In this document: positions 58,706-62,000 of the stretch, piece after piece
Position numbering within the stretch: the first letter of the stretch is position 1
Layout: the number at the start of each line of letters is the position of its first letter
NCBI RefSeq assembly: GCF_001039355.2
Contig: NW_019775225.1
Span: 45,477-107,476 of the forward strand
From: Lingula anatina
Taxonomy: Eukaryota > Brachiopoda > Lingulata > Lingulida > Lingulidae
Direction: 5' to 3'
Length of the DNA: 62,000 bases
Notes under the pieces: generated by a model
Seen by the model: the letters and a program-made list of their open reading frames with translations, nothing else
The model's database searches: none
Told to the model about the DNA's origin: nothing
Made by a program: the position numbers and the translations under genes

Positions 58706-58925
58706 CATGTCTAGGTATTGGCAATCAACCAGTTTTGCTTGGATTTCTGTCTTGGCTGAGATAAAAGTTTTGGTTCATACAATGACAAATTAACAGTGTT
58801 CTATACTTCCTCATGTGTTGGACGTAATAGCACGGGTACTGTGCATGAATGTCAGACATAGAGCTGGAGAGGAAAACAAACCTTAACACAGGCTAACAAG
58901 AAGATCAATTTAACATATATCATAT

Positions 58926-59373
58926 GCATGGAGTTATATGTAAATTACAAATATCAGATATCTAGCCGTAGTTTATAATGTCACTTTTGTAAATGAAAGT
59001 TTCTTACATATTATCTTATGCAACTTAATTAAACAAAGTTTAGTGTAATTTTAGGTTGATTCGACGTTTTATTTCAGCTTGATAATAAACCGAATATAAC
59101 AATTTATTCTGGTTACATTTGTTGTTCGGCTTGTGACCTCGAAAGTGTNGGCATGGAGTTATATGTAAATTACAAATATGAAATATCTAGCCGTGGTTTA
59201 TAATGTCACTTTTGTAAATGAAAGTTTCTTACATATTATCTTATACAACTTAATTAAACAAAGTTTAGTGTAATTTTAGGTTGATTCGACGTTTTATTTT
59301 AGCTTGATAATAAACCGAATATAACAATTTATTCTGGTTACATTTGTTGTTCGGCTTGTGACCTCGAAAGTGT
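58926..59373. repeat. 223-bp direct duplication around N59149
   Basis: 58926-59148 and 59151-59373 differ at only a few positions (CAGATATC versus GAAATATC, TATTTCAGC versus TATTTTAGC). The single N marks a join of two overlapping, probably allelic, contig ends. Confidence 0.85.
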
Positions 59374-59405
59374 TCACTTGTTGAGATCAGGTGAGAGCCA
59401 TTGGG

Positions 59406-60311
59406 TTAAATTACTTTCCCGTAAAAATATGCACCTTTCATCGTGTCCCCTGTATTGAACAGCAAATGATTTATAACCATTTCACTTTTGCTTATAGTAC
59501 CGTTTCTGTCGAAATCCATGTCAGAGAAAATTTCTGGAGAAAATTCAGCGTGGAAAATCGTGAGAAAGTTGGCATACTCTTTTGCATCAAGAGTATTATC
59601 CCCGTTTTCATCCACCAGATCAAAGAACGTAAGAGCCCATTCGTCGTCCTTGTCCAGGTTATGTCGCTCAACAAATTTTGAAATTATTTCAGCTTTATTT
59701 TTGATCACATCGTTTGCGGTAACGCTTTCTAAGTTTTTGTCATTCATAATCTCATTCCACGCCGTGTCCCATACGGCCTTCTTGTACCTGTAAGAGAAAC
59801 AGGCATTCATCATCTCATGATTAAGGTTCCATCACTTTACACCATTATCTACGTTCCAATGCGTTTAATCTACTATAATTAAAGTAATAAACCAATATGT
59901 TTTATTGCGTTTACATGCCTTGCTAGTCGGTGCTCAGAGTAAAACTGTTTACTGCCTATGGCTCACTGTGTTATACTGGTAGTGTGCAGTACTGTAGTAA
60001 GCAGTATTGTTTTATGGATCTTATTAGTATTTGTTATTGAATTATAAGCATGAACCTGAACTGCTAACACTGGCCTTAGAATTCAACACTCGTTTTGCCA
60101 AATTGGACATTATTTTTTTAACGCCAAATAACAAAGATGACAAATACATTTTTTTCATGCATTATCCGAGAAATATTAGATTACATAAAGAACAACTTTG
60201 GTAAGTCAGCACAGGTAATTCTGATACCTTTTTATCCCGTATAACTAGTTTGGAACCAACGCCACCCGTCAACATGACAGCAAACACAGTTATCAATAGA
60301 CTACAGAACAT
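59406..60311 (-). CDS. Two-EF-hand calcium-binding protein
   Basis: Main exon 59787-59406 (acceptor CTCTTACAG) encodes about 126 residues with two canonical EF loops: DENGDNTLDAKE and DFDRNGTISKSE (D, D/N, D/N at 1, 3, 5; G or N at 6; hydrophobic at 8; Glu at 12). The rest is helical, starting YKKAVWDTAWNEIMND, like sarcoplasmic or calmodulin-superfamily proteins. A possible first exon is 60311-60228: ATG then FCSLLITVFAVMLTGGVGSK, a good signal peptide, with donor AAG|GTATCA. That exon ends in phase 0, while the main exon needs two leading bases, so another exon lies between or the first exon is wrong. A broken copy is at 58516-58705. Confidence 0.75.
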
Positions 60312-62000
60312 CTTGGTTGGGTGCAGGTCTTCTTTACGATGATATATTCCAAGATCTGAAAGATATAATTTTAAATCCTCGTTATCGTCGCTCACAAAGC
60401 CATCTCACATTCTCCAATTAATCTAATTAATTAGCAGGCATAAATACATCAGTTCATTGGTGAATCTAAGAGGCAGTGCCAACACATCAACGTTGAGGCA
60501 CCTGTTCACACAATCAGCTGGACCAGTGTGGACATCTTGGACCTTGACCCTCTGTGGTTCAACCGAAGGTAAAGGTTGCCATTTACATTTGGCCCCAGAG
60601 ATCTTCAGTGACAAAAAGCGGAGAAAGGCGCAACCTGTCACACATCTGGGACAGTGTTACAGGGTGTAGTTCTGTAGCAGGTAGTACTGTTTTATGGGTC
60701 ACATTAGTCTTTATAAATGATTTATAAGTACATTACTTTTATCTCTTAAAGAAGAAAAAAAAGTGATTTACCTTGGCTGTTCCAAACAATCTTATGTATT
60801 CTTCCGATTCCGTTGATCAGCAAAGGAATAAGAGAAAACTGCGTAATGCTTGTTATATGTTGGGAAATCTTTTCCATCTCATGGTGGTAATTAACATGAT
60901 AAAGACGTCAGGTGATGATCAAATTGTTGCCTGTTGTTCAATTTTTGTAACATTTGAAATCATTGTAACGTGATTGTGTATCTGATAATACATCCAGTTC
61001 GGAATATTTGATATGCAACATTATTTGAACAGGTATTATGATTTTTTAATAAGGAAGGAAAACTGGTCAGTTAAATAACCAAATGGGCTCTCACAAGACC
61101 AAATACTTCTATACAAAAGACATGATATTGTTGTTTTTTATCTCAGTCAAAATTTCTTTGAAATTGTGGTCAGCGTTGTGCTTAAATAGCAAAAGGTCTA
61201 CACATGCGTACATTTCTGTCTTTCTTTCTGTCTGTCTGTCTATTTGTCTACCTATGTCTGTTAAATAGAATGCTCCTTAAGTTAGCAATTACAAAATGAA
61301 CATAAACACACGCTCGCACGTACGCGCACACATACAGGCACACACAGACACAGACAAATACGAATACCACAATAATTGTGATCATACATTCTTCTTGATT
61401 TGGACATTACATTCCAAGATATAATTTGGAGAAGAAGACCTACATGTGAATTTGATGAGCTAAAAATTCAAAACCGGCAGTCTGCCCGCATTGTATGATG
61501 TAGTAATACAGACGTCGTGCATCAAATCGCGCTCTAAAACCAGCATTACAACAGACTGCTTACACTACCTGCATTGTAATTGGTAGACTAAAACATATAT
61601 TACTCACCATTCTTTTCCTTCGATTCTCTTCAAACAGAACAAAACACATTTAGGTTATAAAGAACCATCCTTTCAATAGCTCACTTATTACGTATAACCT
61701 TGGCTACTTCATCTGCTCTAGTTTTATTTTCTTCTTATTTTTTTGGTCCCATAGTACGGTCAAATGTTTGAAATAATGAGTGACAGACATAGAAAATCTA
61801 ATACACGTATATAGCATAATTTTATGAATAAATTAGTGTGACAAGTAACATTTCACAGGTCCATAGCCAGCGATTTCAAAAGGGGGGTTCTTTCCCTGAA
61901 AAAATGGACCTTTTACAATAAAAACTCCATGTACCTAGATCAATTTTTACCCAGAATGGACTTTTTCCCAGGAAAAAGTGCGGTTCTTTCGAACCCCCCG
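60312..62000. other. No gene recognised
   Basis: Short frames only. Minor simple repeats at 61217-61250 (CTGT/TTTC) and 61305-61355 (CA-rich). The last 140 bp hold loosely inverted AAGGGGGGTTCTTTCCCTGA and GGTTCTTTCGAACCCCCC, which looks like one element (61875-61999) reaching the window edge. Confidence 0.45.

Noticed and set aside
60423-60641. Minus frame with GAKCKWQPLPSVEPQRVKVQ
   Set aside because: Looks protein-like in composition, but I found no supporting splice sites or family; left uncalled.
1-62000. tRNA, rRNA or other structured RNA genes
   Set aside because: I saw no convincing A/B-box pair with a cloverleaf, nor rRNA or snRNA signatures, by eye; a tRNAscan or Rfam search would be needed to exclude them.

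Overview
This window is nuclear DNA from an invertebrate animal. The genes have introns with GT-AG borders, the intergenic DNA is AT-rich with long microsatellites, and most of the rest is old transposable elements. The families present (DHX9 with an RGG tail, HEPN_DZIP3-type proteins, a DED/TRADD-N/Death protein, Crypton, DIRS, BEL/Pao, Tc1 and Harbinger remnants) fit a marine lophotrochozoan such as a mollusc. That placement is inference; nothing here fixes the species.

Layout. Positions 1-3004 (+) hold the last coding exons of an RNA helicase A (DHX9) orthologue. Positions 3.0-8.9 kb hold its 3' UTR, a MITE family with long and short copies, a CT/CA microsatellite and a minisatellite. Positions 8950-18677 (-) hold the most interesting locus: eight coding exons that join in frame into a predicted 1663-residue protein. 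In order it has a DED-like domain, a basic tract, a TRADD-N-like domain, a linker with SUMO consensus sites, a Death-domain-like module, an acidic linker and nine tandem 78-residue repeats. Positions 18.75-28.75 kb are mobile DNA: a broken LINE, a 3.9-kb foldback element built of tandem repeats, and a Tc1-like element arranged as an inverted dimer with a second transposon nested in one arm. Positions 29334-30569 (-) encode a HEPN_DZIP3-type protein with its RNxxxxH motif intact. A decayed copy at 41.0-41.7 kb has lost that motif, and the upstream flank of the gene is present three times. Between and after these lie BEL/Pao, LINE, Crypton and DIRS remnants, an HSP70 (HSPA13-like) pseudogene, and stacks of nested DNA transposons whose target duplications and empty sites can be read directly. 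The right end has a MADF-like pseudogene, three short in-phase exons of an unrecognised + strand gene, and a two-EF-hand protein with a nearby partial copy.

How it fits together. The DED/TRADD-N/Death protein and the HEPN protein lie on the same strand about 11 kb apart. Both domain types belong to animal immune and cell-death signalling families, so this may be part of an expanding immune-gene neighbourhood. That link is inference from domain content and position. Three single-N characters (19001, 23526, 59149) are each flanked by directly repeated sequence, which marks unresolved contig overlaps. Copy numbers there should not be trusted.
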